From positions 14,247 to 78,246 of the forward strand of contig NZ_FOCB01000002.1 in assembly GCF_900109995.1 (NCBI RefSeq): a DNA stretch of 64,000 nt, written 5' to 3'. This document shows positions 46,557 to 53,864 of the stretch, piece by piece. The notes under the pieces were generated by a model. That model saw nothing but the letters and a program-made list of their open reading frames with translations. It was not told the origin of the DNA and did no database searches. The translations under genes were made by a program, and so were the position numbers. The DNA comes from Pseudomonas sp. ok272 (lineage in GTDB: Bacteria; Pseudomonadota; Gammaproteobacteria; Pseudomonadales; Pseudomonadaceae). Each line of letters opens with the position of its first letter. The first letter of the stretch is position 1.

Positions 46557-48199
46557 TGCACGTAGCACACAGCAACGGGCATCTGGTGTTCGCGACAGAA
46601 CTCCAGCCAGCGCACCTGGTTGTCCTGCAGGCGGTCACCGGGGCCTTTGACCTCGATCATGCGGTAGGTCTGTTGCTGCGGCCAGAACTGGATCAGGTCC
46701 GGCATCCCGGCGCGGTTGGCCTTGATGTCCAGCAGCAGGCGGTTGAACCACAGCTTCAGGTGCGCGGCCGGCAGGCAGGCAAGCGCCTGCTCCAACAGTT
46801 CTTCGCTCAGCACCTCCCAGAACACGAACGGCGACTGCACCGCGTACTTGTCGGCAAAGCGCTGGCGCAGGGTGTCGAGGTAGCGTCCGTCGTCGAGTTC
46901 TGTCAGGCACGCCTGGAACAGCTCGGCGCGACGGGCATGGAAATCCTCACTGAGCAGGTCCGCTGGCCCACGCTGGAACGGGTGAAAAAACGCCCCCGGC
47001 AGCGGCGCAAAGATCGCCGGCCAGCACAGCAAGCCGAACAACGAGTTGATCAGGCCGTTTTCAACGTAATGCACCGGCGCCGCGGGGTCATCCAGATGGG
47101 CCTGGACGCAGAACTCCACCGACAGCGCCGGGTCGACGCGTGAAAGCTCCAGGTCCAGGCGCTCGACTTCCCGCGCCTTGAGCCGTGGCGTCGCGGGCCC
47201 GCCGAGCTTGCGCCGCAACCTGGGCAGCACCCGCAGCAATTGCTGTTGCTCCGCGGCGCTCTCGGGTTGTTGTTCCGCGTGAAGCGCCAGCTCCAGGGCC
47301 AGCGGGTACTCGCCACAGCGCTCCAACACCCGGATCAAGCGCGACCGCGCGCCGGGGTAGGCGCAGAGTCGATAGATGCCCAGTGCAGCCGGCCAATCCG
47401 CCAGCCGTTCGCAATGTTGGCCAATCTGGAACAGTAACTTGCTGCGCCGACGCTCAAGCCAGGGGTTTTCGCTGCTCAGGGCCTGGACCTGCTGCACCAC
47501 CTGCGCCACCGCCTCCCCAGCCTCGAAGCGCTGCTGGCAAGCATGCAGGTAAAGAAAAGCCTCCACGTCATCGCGGCTACGCAACCCCCGGGACTCGGCG
47601 CAGAACGCGACCTTCTCGTAGGTAAAGATGCCGAGGTCCGCCAGCACGAACTCCGACCAGTCCTGGTACAGGTTGCCGAAGAACATCAGGCGCAGGCGGT
47701 CGCACAGTTCCATGACCGTCAGGCTCAACAAACGGTCATCCAGCGTCGGGCACCACTGTTCGAAGGCCCGGGGCTCGGCGAAGCGCTCGCTCAGGGACGC
47801 GAGCCAATCGCCCTTCTTGGCCTTGGGCTGCTCGATGGCCGCACCAAACACCTGGGCAATCTCCGGCTTGAGCAGCACCTCGAACAGCTCTGCCAGCGAC
47901 AACGGCGCGTGTGTCGCCACCCAGCCCAGGGCCAGCAACGGCGCGACGGCATCGCCGGTGCTACCGATCTCGCCGTACGCCAGCTTGCCCTGGCGAAAAT
48001 GCACGCCCCGGCGCATGACCATCCGCACCAGCAGCGCTTGCGAGGCCCGGGGCAACGAGCGGAAATCGGCGATAAAGGCGTGCTCGCGGGCACTGAGCAC
48101 ATCGCTATAGCGCTGCTCCAGCCAGGCGAGCACCTGCTGAAAGTTGTTCAGGTAGTAAAAGGGATCTTCGAGTGGGTTGACTGTCACGAAAGGCGCCAT
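46538..48199 (-). CDS. FAN1-like structure-specific nuclease (VRR-NUC domain)
   Basis: This 553-aa protein is the bacterial counterpart of human FAN1; the P. aeruginosa enzyme is similar in size and structurally known. The helical DNA-binding part occupies about 1-370. The C-terminal VRR-NUC (PD-(D/E)XK) nuclease has E380 in VENGLINSLFGLL, D501 in RAGMPDLIQF, and E516 and K518 in MIEVKGPGD, with DNQVRWLEFC as the family's final motif. It cleaves 5' flaps and resolves interstrand cross-links. The ATG at 48199 lies 13 bp from a LexA-like box, leaving little room for a leader, so transcription may start very near the ATG. It is the first gene of the operon with the Fe-S helicase. Confidence 0.92.
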   Translation of the reverse strand: MAPFVTVNPLEDPFYYLNNFQQVLAWLEQRYSDVLSAREHAFIADFRSLPRASQALLVRMVMRRGVHFRQGKLAYGEIGSTGDAVAPLLALGWVATHAPLSLAELFEVLLKPEIAQVFGAAIEQPKAKKGDWLASLSERFAEPRAFEQWCPTLDDRLLSLTVMELCDRLRLMFFGNLYQDWSEFVLADLGIFTYEKVAFCAESRGLRSRDDVEAFLYLHACQQRFEAGEAVAQVVQQVQALSSENPWLERRRSKLLFQIGQHCERLADWPAALGIYRLCAYPGARSRLIRVLERCGEYPLALELALHAEQQPESAAEQQQLLRVLPRLRRKLGGPATPRLKAREVERLDLELSRVDPALSVEFCVQAHLDDPAAPVHYVENGLINSLFGLLCWPAIFAPLPGAFFHPFQRGPADLLSEDFHARRAELFQACLTELDDGRYLDTLRQRFADKYAVQSPFVFWEVLSEELLEQALACLPAAHLKLWFNRLLLDIKANRAGMPDLIQFWPQQQTYRMIEVKGPGDRLQDNQVRWLEFCREHQMPVAVCYVQWADPA

Positions 48200-48212
48200 G
48201 CGGGAACAGGTA

Positions 48213-48228
48213 CTGGTTATGCATACAG
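48213..48228 (-). promoter_or_regulatory. LexA (SOS) box upstream of FAN1
   Basis: On the minus strand the site reads CTGTATGCATAACCAG, matching the gamma-proteobacterial SOS consensus CTG-N10-CAG with the preferred TAT after CTG and AACCAG at the end. It lies 13 bp upstream of the FAN1 start codon, where LexA binding would block transcription. Confidence 0.7.
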
Positions 48229-48265
48229 ATACCAGCCGCGCCCATCACTGGCAAACGGAAAAGGA

Positions 48266-48436
48266 TCAATGGACGCTAAACATTTCCCGGGCACTGGATG
48301 AACCGCCCATCGCGGCGATGCTTTGCTGAACCCACAACCGCAGTCCAGAGCCGGCGGGCGGCAAGTCCTGGTTGCCGGTGGCGAAGGCCAGGAAAATGTC
48401 ACTGCTGGAAACCTCAGTGCCGCCCCCGCGCGCCCA
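48266..48436 (-). pseudogene. Gene remnant, resembles the C-terminal part of a P1-family peptidase
   Basis: An open stretch of 56 codons runs from an in-frame TAA (48437-48439) to a TGA at 48266-48268 without a start codon. It encodes TEVSSSDIFLAFATGNQDLP, which resembles the conserved SGDIFLAFSTAN segment of P1-family (DmpA-like) aminopeptidases, then a divergent tail ending REMFSVH. The 5' end is lost at the boundary with the acetyltransferase gene. The family match is from memory of the motif and is tentative. Confidence 0.4.
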
Positions 48437-48457
48437 TTACCCGGTTGGGGGATGCGC

Positions 48458-48949
48458 TCAGAGCACCTTGGTCCAGAACAGCATGCGGCCATGGGCCGGG
48501 TCGAACATGCCCGCGGCGAAGCCGAACTTGGTGTACGCGGCTTGAGCCACCGGGTTGCCTTCCAGCACCTCGAGGGTGATCTTGCAGCAGCCACGCTGGC
48601 GGGCGATTTCCTCGACTTTGTGCAGCATCTTCTGGCTCAGCCCCAGGCCGCGAAAGCGGCTGACCACCGAGACATCATGCACGTTGATCAGCGGCCGGCA
48701 GGCGAACGTCGAAAACCCCTCGAAGCAGTTCACCAGCCCGGCCGGCTCTCCATTGACGAAGGCCAGCACGCTGAACGCATGGGGCCGCTTGGCCAACTCG
48801 CCGGGCACCTGTTGCAGCAGGTCGGGCTCGATGGGCGAGCCACCGCCCATGGGGTCTTGCGCGTAGTCGTCCAGCACCAGGCAAATGGCTTCGGCGTGGG
48901 TTGGGTTGCTGTAGCTGGCCTGGAGAACCAGGATATCCGGGACGTCCAT
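48458..48949 (-). CDS. GNAT-family N-acetyltransferase
   Basis: This 163-aa protein has the GNAT fold: acceptor-side helices at about 15-60, then strand 4 and acetyl-CoA pyrophosphate-binding motif A in INVHDVSVVSRFRGLGLSQKML (about 88-109; RxxGxG/A variant RGLGLS) and motif B in GNPVAQAAYTKFGF (about 130-143). The acceptor is unknown. GAGGA precedes the ATG. It follows the ZapE-like gene by 2 bp and is co-transcribed with it. Confidence 0.88.
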   Translation of the reverse strand: MDVPDILVLQASYSNPTHAEAICLVLDDYAQDPMGGGSPIEPDLLQQVPGELAKRPHAFSVLAFVNGEPAGLVNCFEGFSTFACRPLINVHDVSVVSRFRGLGLSQKMLHKVEEIARQRGCCKITLEVLEGNPVAQAAYTKFGFAAGMFDPAHGRMLFWTKVL

Positions 48950-48951
48950 TT

Positions 48952-50097
48952 CTATCCTCGATCAATCGTCTGTGGGTAGGCGCGGGGTACAAAGCGCTGC
49001 AACTGCATTTCCTTCAAGCGGCTCAAGGTACGACGGAAGGCGAATTCCAGGTAGCCCTGGGTGTAGAGCTGATCCATCGGCACCTCGGCCTCCAAGTACA
49101 ACGGCACCTTGCGGTCATAGCATTCGTCCACCAGCGCGATAAAGCGCCTGACGCTGTCATCATGCACCGACAGTTGGGGCAACTCGCGGTCGCCGGCTTC
49201 GACCCGCGCGGCGCCATCCTCGGTGCCCCGGGCAATGCGGCCAGGGCGTTGCTGGGCGCTGAGGCAGGGCACATCGCTGATGACAATAGCGCGGTAGCGA
49301 TCACACAGCAGCATGAAATCCATCGCCGCGAACGGCTGCTCACACAAGTCGGCATAGCGACACCAGAGCACCGTCTCGCTGGCCTGGACCACCATCAACG
49401 TGCGATGGCCGATCTGCACCGGCGCGCTCGACACTGCCTGGCCCTCGGTCAACTGCTGGAACACCGTGCTGATGACGCTCGGCGCCTCGGCGTTGCGCAA
49501 CCAATAGCGTTGCTGCACAGCTCCCGGGTGCAGGCGATGGTCTTCATCGCCGTCCACCGCGACCACTTGCATATGGGTCTGTATCGCAGCAATGGCCGGG
49601 GTGAAGCGGTCACGGTTGAAGCCGTCGGCGTACAGCTGTTGCGGTGGTTGATTGGAGGTGCAGACCAGCACCACCCCTTCATCGAACATCACCTGGAACA
49701 AACGCCCGAGGATCAACGCATCGCCGATGTCATTGACGAACAACTCGTCAAAACACAGGACCCGCACCTCGGCGCTCAACTCACGGGCCAAGGCGCGCAG
49801 CGGGTCGCAGGTCCCGGTGAGTTGAAAGGAACGCTGATGCACCCAGCCCATGAAATGGTGAAAGTGCTGGCGCCGCGCAGGGACGCGCAGGGTTTGATAG
49901 AACTGATCCATCAACCAAGTCTTGCCCCGCCCAACGGGTCCCCACAGGTACACCCCGGTGATCGGACTGTGGCCCTGGTGCAAGGCATCGAAGCATTGCT
50001 GCAACGCCAACACCGCACGCTCTTGCGCGGCGTCCGGGACAAAACCCTGGTCGGTGAGTGCATGCTGGTAAGCGCTGAGGGGCGAATCGAAGGTCAT
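48952..50097 (-). CDS. zapE: AFG1-family P-loop ATPase, ZapE-like
   Basis: This 381-aa AAA-type ATPase of the AFG1/ZapE family has Walker A GPVGRGKT (53-60) and Walker B VLCFDEL (113-119). Other conserved segments are HFHHFMGWVHQR (78-89) and CTSNQPPQQLYADG, in which family members read TSNxxPxxLYxxG. ZapE acts at the FtsZ ring and in membrane-protein quality control. Pseudomonads usually carry the main zapE beside rplM/rpsI. The setting here, with an acetyltransferase, is different, so this may be a second paralogue, and the symbol is tentative. AAGG precedes the ATG. Confidence 0.82.
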   Translation of the reverse strand: MTFDSPLSAYQHALTDQGFVPDAAQERAVLALQQCFDALHQGHSPITGVYLWGPVGRGKTWLMDQFYQTLRVPARRQHFHHFMGWVHQRSFQLTGTCDPLRALARELSAEVRVLCFDELFVNDIGDALILGRLFQVMFDEGVVLVCTSNQPPQQLYADGFNRDRFTPAIAAIQTHMQVVAVDGDEDHRLHPGAVQQRYWLRNAEAPSVISTVFQQLTEGQAVSSAPVQIGHRTLMVVQASETVLWCRYADLCEQPFAAMDFMLLCDRYRAIVISDVPCLSAQQRPGRIARGTEDGAARVEAGDRELPQLSVHDDSVRRFIALVDECYDRKVPLYLEAEVPMDQLYTQGYLEFAFRRTLSRLKEMQLQRFVPRAYPQTIDRG

Positions 50098-50206
50098 GGC
50101 GGCCTTGGGTCAACACACAAAGACCCGGAGTATTGCATGTTCTGGTGGGCGGTCGCGAAGGCGCAAAGCCCGGCGCTAGCGATGTTGAATGGGCTGGCCG
50201 GTTCGC

Positions 50207-50215
50207 GGGCAAGCC
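50207..50215. repeat. 9-bp direct repeat (left) flanking MITE copy B
   Basis: GGGCAAGCC occurs here and again at 50362-50370, immediately outside the element (one T lies between this copy and the inverted repeat). It is part of a right-arm REP sequence that continues after the element as TCGCTCCTAC, so the element interrupted a pre-existing REP. Confidence 0.7.
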
Positions 50216-50216
50216 T

Positions 50217-50361
50217 TAATGCCAGTCAGTTAAGCGAAACCCGCGTGGGAGCGAACCTGCTCGCGATAGCAGTAGGTCAGTCAACGGAGATGTTGGCTGT
50301 GTTGCCGTCTTCGCGAGCAGGCTCGCTCCCACAGGTTTGGCGCCTTAACTGACTGGCATTA
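50217..50361. mobile_element. MITE-like element (copy B) enclosing a REP pair
   Basis: This 145-bp element has TAATGCCAGTCAGTTAAG at the left end and its complement at the right end. It encloses two inverted REP units (one with a single substitution, GAGCGAACC). Its sequence is the reverse complement of copy A at 1-145. It is flanked by a 9-bp GGGCAAGCC duplication, as expected of transposition. With the adjacent degenerate REP material it fills most of the gap 50098-50458, which has no gene. Confidence 0.78.
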
Positions 50362-50458
50362 GGGCAAGCCTCGCTCCTACGGGCTCAACCCAGATTCCTG
50401 CTCGCGATGGCGGTGACGAGCGGCATGGCTAAGACAGTTGCTCCCACGGGCGTTGTAC

Positions 50459-51415
50459 TCAATCCACCTTATGCCGTGCCGCATACAGGCACAGCATCTC
50501 CATGGCCAGCGTTGCCGCTGCCAGGGAGGTGATCTCGGCGTGATCGTAGGCCGGGGCGACCTCCACCACGTCCATGCCCACCAGGTTGATCCCGCGCAAA
50601 CCACTCAGGATCTCCAGCGCCTGGGCGGTGCTCAGGCCACCGCACACCGGCGTGCCGGTGCCGGGGGCGAAGGCCGGGTCCAGGCAGTCGATGTCGAAGG
50701 TCAGGTACACCGGGTGGTCGCCGACCCGGGCGCGAATCGCCTCGATGATCTGCGCGCAGCCGCGCCGGTGCACCTGGCGCGCATCCAGCACCTCGAAGCC
50801 CTGGTGATCGTCATTGGTGGTGCGCAAGCCGATCTGCACCGAACGCGAGGGGTCGACCAGCCCTTCCCTGGCCGCGTGCCAGAACATCGTGCCGTGGTCG
50901 ATGCGCGCGCCCTCTTCGTCCGGCCAGGTGTCGCTGTGGGCGTCGAAGTGGATCAGCGACAACGGACCATGCTGGCGGGCGTGAGCCTTGAGCAGCGGGT
51001 AGCTGATGAAATGATCACCGCCCAGGGTCAGCATCGCGCAACCGGCGCTGAGGATTTTCTCGGCGTGGGCCTCAATCTCGTCGGGGACCGACTGCGGGAA
51101 ACCGGGGTCAAAGGCGCAATCGCCGTAGTCAATCACCGCCAGGTGATCGAACGGATCGAAGGTCCACGGCCAGTGGCGTTCCCAGGCGATCGCGCACGAC
51201 GCCTCACGAATCCCACGCGGCCCAAAACGGGCGCCGGGGCGGTTGCTGGTGGCGGTGTCGAACGGCACGCCGCTGACCACCACGTCAACACCACGCAGGT
51301 CGCGGCTGTAACGACGACGCATGAAACTGGTGATACCGGCGTAGGTGCTTTCGGCGTTGGTGCCATACAGGCTGTCACGGGTAATGGCCTGGTCGTTCGT
51401 TGGTGCGTTGTCCAT
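50459..51415 (-). CDS. speB: Agmatinase-family ureohydrolase (SpeB-like)
   Basis: This 318-aa binuclear manganese enzyme of the arginase/agmatinase family has metal ligands H135 (GGDHFISYP), D158, H160 and D162 (FDAHSDTW), and D241 and D243 (TFDIDCLDPAFAPGTGTP). It closely follows E. coli SpeB over most of its length, including EVAPAYDHAEIT at the C-terminus. Pseudomonas guanidinobutyrase (GbuA) belongs to the same group. Agmatinase gives putrescine and urea; guanidinobutyrase gives GABA and urea. The latter would complete the arginine transaminase route in this window. The ATG at 51415 is chosen; upstream open codons are a shadow. A polyamine-type binding protein gene lies 16 bp upstream. 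Confidence 0.88.
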   Translation of the reverse strand: MDNAPTNDQAITRDSLYGTNAESTYAGITSFMRRRYSRDLRGVDVVVSGVPFDTATSNRPGARFGPRGIREASCAIAWERHWPWTFDPFDHLAVIDYGDCAFDPGFPQSVPDEIEAHAEKILSAGCAMLTLGGDHFISYPLLKAHARQHGPLSLIHFDAHSDTWPDEEGARIDHGTMFWHAAREGLVDPSRSVQIGLRTTNDDHQGFEVLDARQVHRRGCAQIIEAIRARVGDHPVYLTFDIDCLDPAFAPGTGTPVCGGLSTAQALEILSGLRGINLVGMDVVEVAPAYDHAEITSLAAATLAMEMLCLYAARHKVD

Positions 51416-51431
51416 CAGGCACTCCTTATGG

Positions 51432-52523
51432 TTATTGGCGGCTACGGAAAGTGGTCCACATGCGGGTGCGTTGGCGCATGTCCTTGAGGCCCATGCTGCG
51501 GTCGGCGTACAGGCGGGCCCGCACGTCAGCAGGTGGATAGATGTCTGGGTCGTTGCGAATGGCTTCATCCACCAGGGGCGTGGCCGCCTGGTTGGCCGAG
51601 GCAAAGAACAGGCTGTTGGTCAGGGCCGCGACCGACTCGGGACGCAGCATGAACTCGATGAACGCCCGGGCCGCTTCGGGGTGCGGCGAATCTTTGGGGA
51701 TGACCAGGTTGTCCTGCCACACGAGGGTACCTTCGACCGGTATCCGGTAGGCCACCGTAAACGGCTTATTCGCCTTGCGCGCCTGATCGGCGGCCATGTT
51801 CACGTCACCGTTGTAGGTCAGCGCCAGGCAAATATTGCCGTTGGCCAGGTCGTCGATCTGTCGGCCACTGGCTACGTACAGCACCGAGGGTTGCAACTGA
51901 TGCAGCAAGGCCTCGGCGGCCGCCAGGTCGTGCTTGTCGGTGCTGAACGGGTCTTTGCCCAGGTAATGCAGGGCCAGGCCGATGACTTCCTGAGGCGAGT
52001 CGATCAGTGAGATGCCACAATCCTTGAGCTGGCTGGCGTACTCGGGCTTGAACAGCAAATCCAGGCTGTTGAGCGGCACGCCCGGCAGGCGTTTTTTCAC
52101 CGCCTCGACGTTGATGCCCAGGCCCAGCGTGCCCCAGGTGTACGGCACGGCATAACGGTTGCCGGGGTCGACGGCGGCAAGCTTGTGCAGCAAGTCCGGG
52201 TCGAGGTTGGCATAGCCCTTGAGTTGGGCTGGCGGGTTCTCCCGAAGCGCCCCGGCAGCCAAGGCACGGGCCAGCACACTGGAGGATGGCACCACCACGT
52301 CATACCCACTGCCGCCGGTGAGCAACTTGGTCTCCAGCACCTCGGGCGCGTCGAAGGTGTCGTAGCGCACATGGATCCCGGTTTCCTGTTCGAAGCGTTG
52401 CAGTGCCTCGGGCGCCACGTAGTCGGACCAGTTGTACAGATTCAATTGTTGATCGGCGGCCTGGACCGAAAAGCTCAGCGCCAACACCAAGCCGGGAATC
52501 GCACATTTGAAAGCCATCATCAT
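51432..52523 (-). CDS. Polyamine-type periplasmic binding protein, PotF/SpuD-like
   Basis: This 363-aa binding protein has a signal peptide ending near VQA-AD. The mature start LNLYNWSDYVAPEALQRFE is the PotF/PotD hallmark, followed by [43 protein letters not shown] and ICLALTYNGDVNMAA. The start is one of three consecutive ATG codons; AGGTG suggests the first, at 52523. It is co-transcribed with the ureohydrolase gene, so it may deliver agmatine, putrescine or a guanidino acid. No membrane components adjoin it. Confidence 0.88.
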   Translation of the reverse strand: MMMAFKCAIPGLVLALSFSVQAADQQLNLYNWSDYVAPEALQRFEQETGIHVRYDTFDAPEVLETKLLTGGSGYDVVVPSSSVLARALAAGALRENPPAQLKGYANLDPDLLHKLAAVDPGNRYAVPYTWGTLGLGINVEAVKKRLPGVPLNSLDLLFKPEYASQLKDCGISLIDSPQEVIGLALHYLGKDPFSTDKHDLAAAEALLHQLQPSVLYVASGRQIDDLANGNICLALTYNGDVNMAADQARKANKPFTVAYRIPVEGTLVWQDNLVIPKDSPHPEAARAFIEFMLRPESVAALTNSLFFASANQAATPLVDEAIRNDPDIYPPADVRARLYADRSMGLKDMRQRTRMWTTFRSRQ

Positions 52524-52624
52524 GACAGGCACCTGAGCCATTGAAGTGCTGGCAGCATGCGGGGCAAGATACATCGGATAAATACCAAGTTAATCACCCT
52601 GACTTTATGCCGGAGTAATGTTTG

Positions 52625-53521
52625 ATGCTCGGTCAATTGCACGATCTGGATCTGCACCTGCTGCGCCTTTTCGTCAGCGTCGTCGAGTTCGGCGGCTTCA
52701 GCGCGGCCCAAGGTGAGCTGGGCCTGAGCCAGTCGAGCATCAGCCAGCACATGGCCAAGCTGGAGACCCGCCTCGGCTATCGCCTGTGCAGCCGCGGCAA
52801 AGGTGGGTTCAAGCTCACCCCCAAGGGGGAGCAACTGCTGCTGGCCACTCGTGCGCTGTTTCAATCCATCGAAGCCTTTCGGCACCAATCCAACGGCGTC
52901 GCCGGGCGTTTGATCGGCGATATTCGCGTGGGGCTCTCCGAAGCCCTGGATTGCGGTGTGGTGCAGCAGGTGGCCGAGGCTATCCGGCGTTTTCGCGAGC
53001 GCGATGAGTCGGTGCGCATCGAGCTGATCAGTGCCATGCCCGGCGAGATGGAGCGCTTGCTGTTGCAACAGCGCCTTGACCTGGCCATTGGTTATTTCTC
53101 CCAAGTGCAAAGCGCCTTCGATTACCGTCCATTGTTCAGCGAGCCCCAGCATTTGTACTGCGGCGCCGGACACCCGCTGTTTGTTGATCCCAGGCCTGAC
53201 CTCGAGACCCTGCGCAATGCCGATGTGGTGGATCACCCCTATCGCTTCTTTCGCAATGACGAACCGCTGCACGGCAAACAGAGCTCAGCGCGCTCGGAAC
53301 AGGTCGAGGGCACCCTGGCCTTTATCCTGTCGGGCAAACACCTGGGCTACCTGCCCGAGCACTTCGCCCGTCCGTGGGAAGACAACGGCCTGCTAAGGGG
53401 CATCGGTCAACCGCAGTTGAGCTTTGAAGTGGCCTTCCATCTGGCCCGGCATCGGGCGCAGGTCCCGGGAGATGCGCAGGTAGCGTTCGAAGAGGATTTG
53501 CTGGCGGCGTTCGGGATGTAG
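52625..53521 (+). CDS. LysR-family transcriptional regulator
   Basis: This 298-aa protein has an N-terminal winged helix (about 8-66: LHLLRLFVSVVEFGGFSAAQGELGLSQSSISQHMAKLE) and a C-terminal LysR effector domain (about 95-295). It diverges from the binding-protein/ureohydrolase operon across about 100 bp, the standard arrangement for a LysR activator of that operon. In P. aeruginosa the guanidinobutyrase and guanidinopropionase genes each have a divergent or adjacent LysR regulator. The inducer is probably the ureohydrolase substrate. Confidence 0.9.
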   Translation: MLGQLHDLDLHLLRLFVSVVEFGGFSAAQGELGLSQSSISQHMAKLETRLGYRLCSRGKGGFKLTPKGEQLLLATRALFQSIEAFRHQSNGVAGRLIGDIRVGLSEALDCGVVQQVAEAIRRFRERDESVRIELISAMPGEMERLLLQQRLDLAIGYFSQVQSAFDYRPLFSEPQHLYCGAGHPLFVDPRPDLETLRNADVVDHPYRFFRNDEPLHGKQSSARSEQVEGTLAFILSGKHLGYLPEHFARPWEDNGLLRGIGQPQLSFEVAFHLARHRAQVPGDAQVAFEEDLLAAFGM

Positions 53522-53561
53522 TGGAGGTGTTGGGCTCGGGCTTTGTGGCCACACCGAGCAA

Positions 53562-53656
53562 TTTTGGGCGAGCCTACTCGCGATGGCGCTGTGTCAGTCG
53601 ACAGTGATGTTGAATGGGCTGGCCTCTTCGCCGGCAAGCCGATCTCGCTCCCACGG
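53562..53656. repeat. Degenerate REP pair
   Basis: The left arm TTTGGGCGAGCCTACTCGCG and the right arm TTCGCCGGCAAGCCGATCTC are both diverged. It lies in the 343-bp gap between the LysR gene and the nucleobase permease gene. Confidence 0.65.
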
Positions 53657-53786
53657 AGGTTTTCCGGGCCTAGGTGGCATCGAGGGGTGGACCCGGAGCG
53701 GGTTGACCAGGGCGATGTTGTCCCCTCACGCGCGCCAATGAGAAATATTACCTTTAATATCTGGAAATACTTTCCCTGCATTGGGT

Positions 53787-53821
53787 GATGCCGCTTTAGG
53801 CCGCAGGGCCTTTCTGGCATC
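53787..53821 (+). promoter_or_regulatory. Hairpin in the leader of the nucleobase permease gene
   Basis: GATGCC (53787-53792) pairs with GGCATC (53816-53821), enclosing GGCC/GGCC (53799-53810). It lies about 45-80 bases before the start codon. It does not match any riboswitch I can recognise. The role, if any, is unknown. Confidence 0.3.
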
Positions 53822-53864
53822 CTGCGCCTCCCTTTTCTGACCTGGCCTTTTTGGCGCCCTGCCC

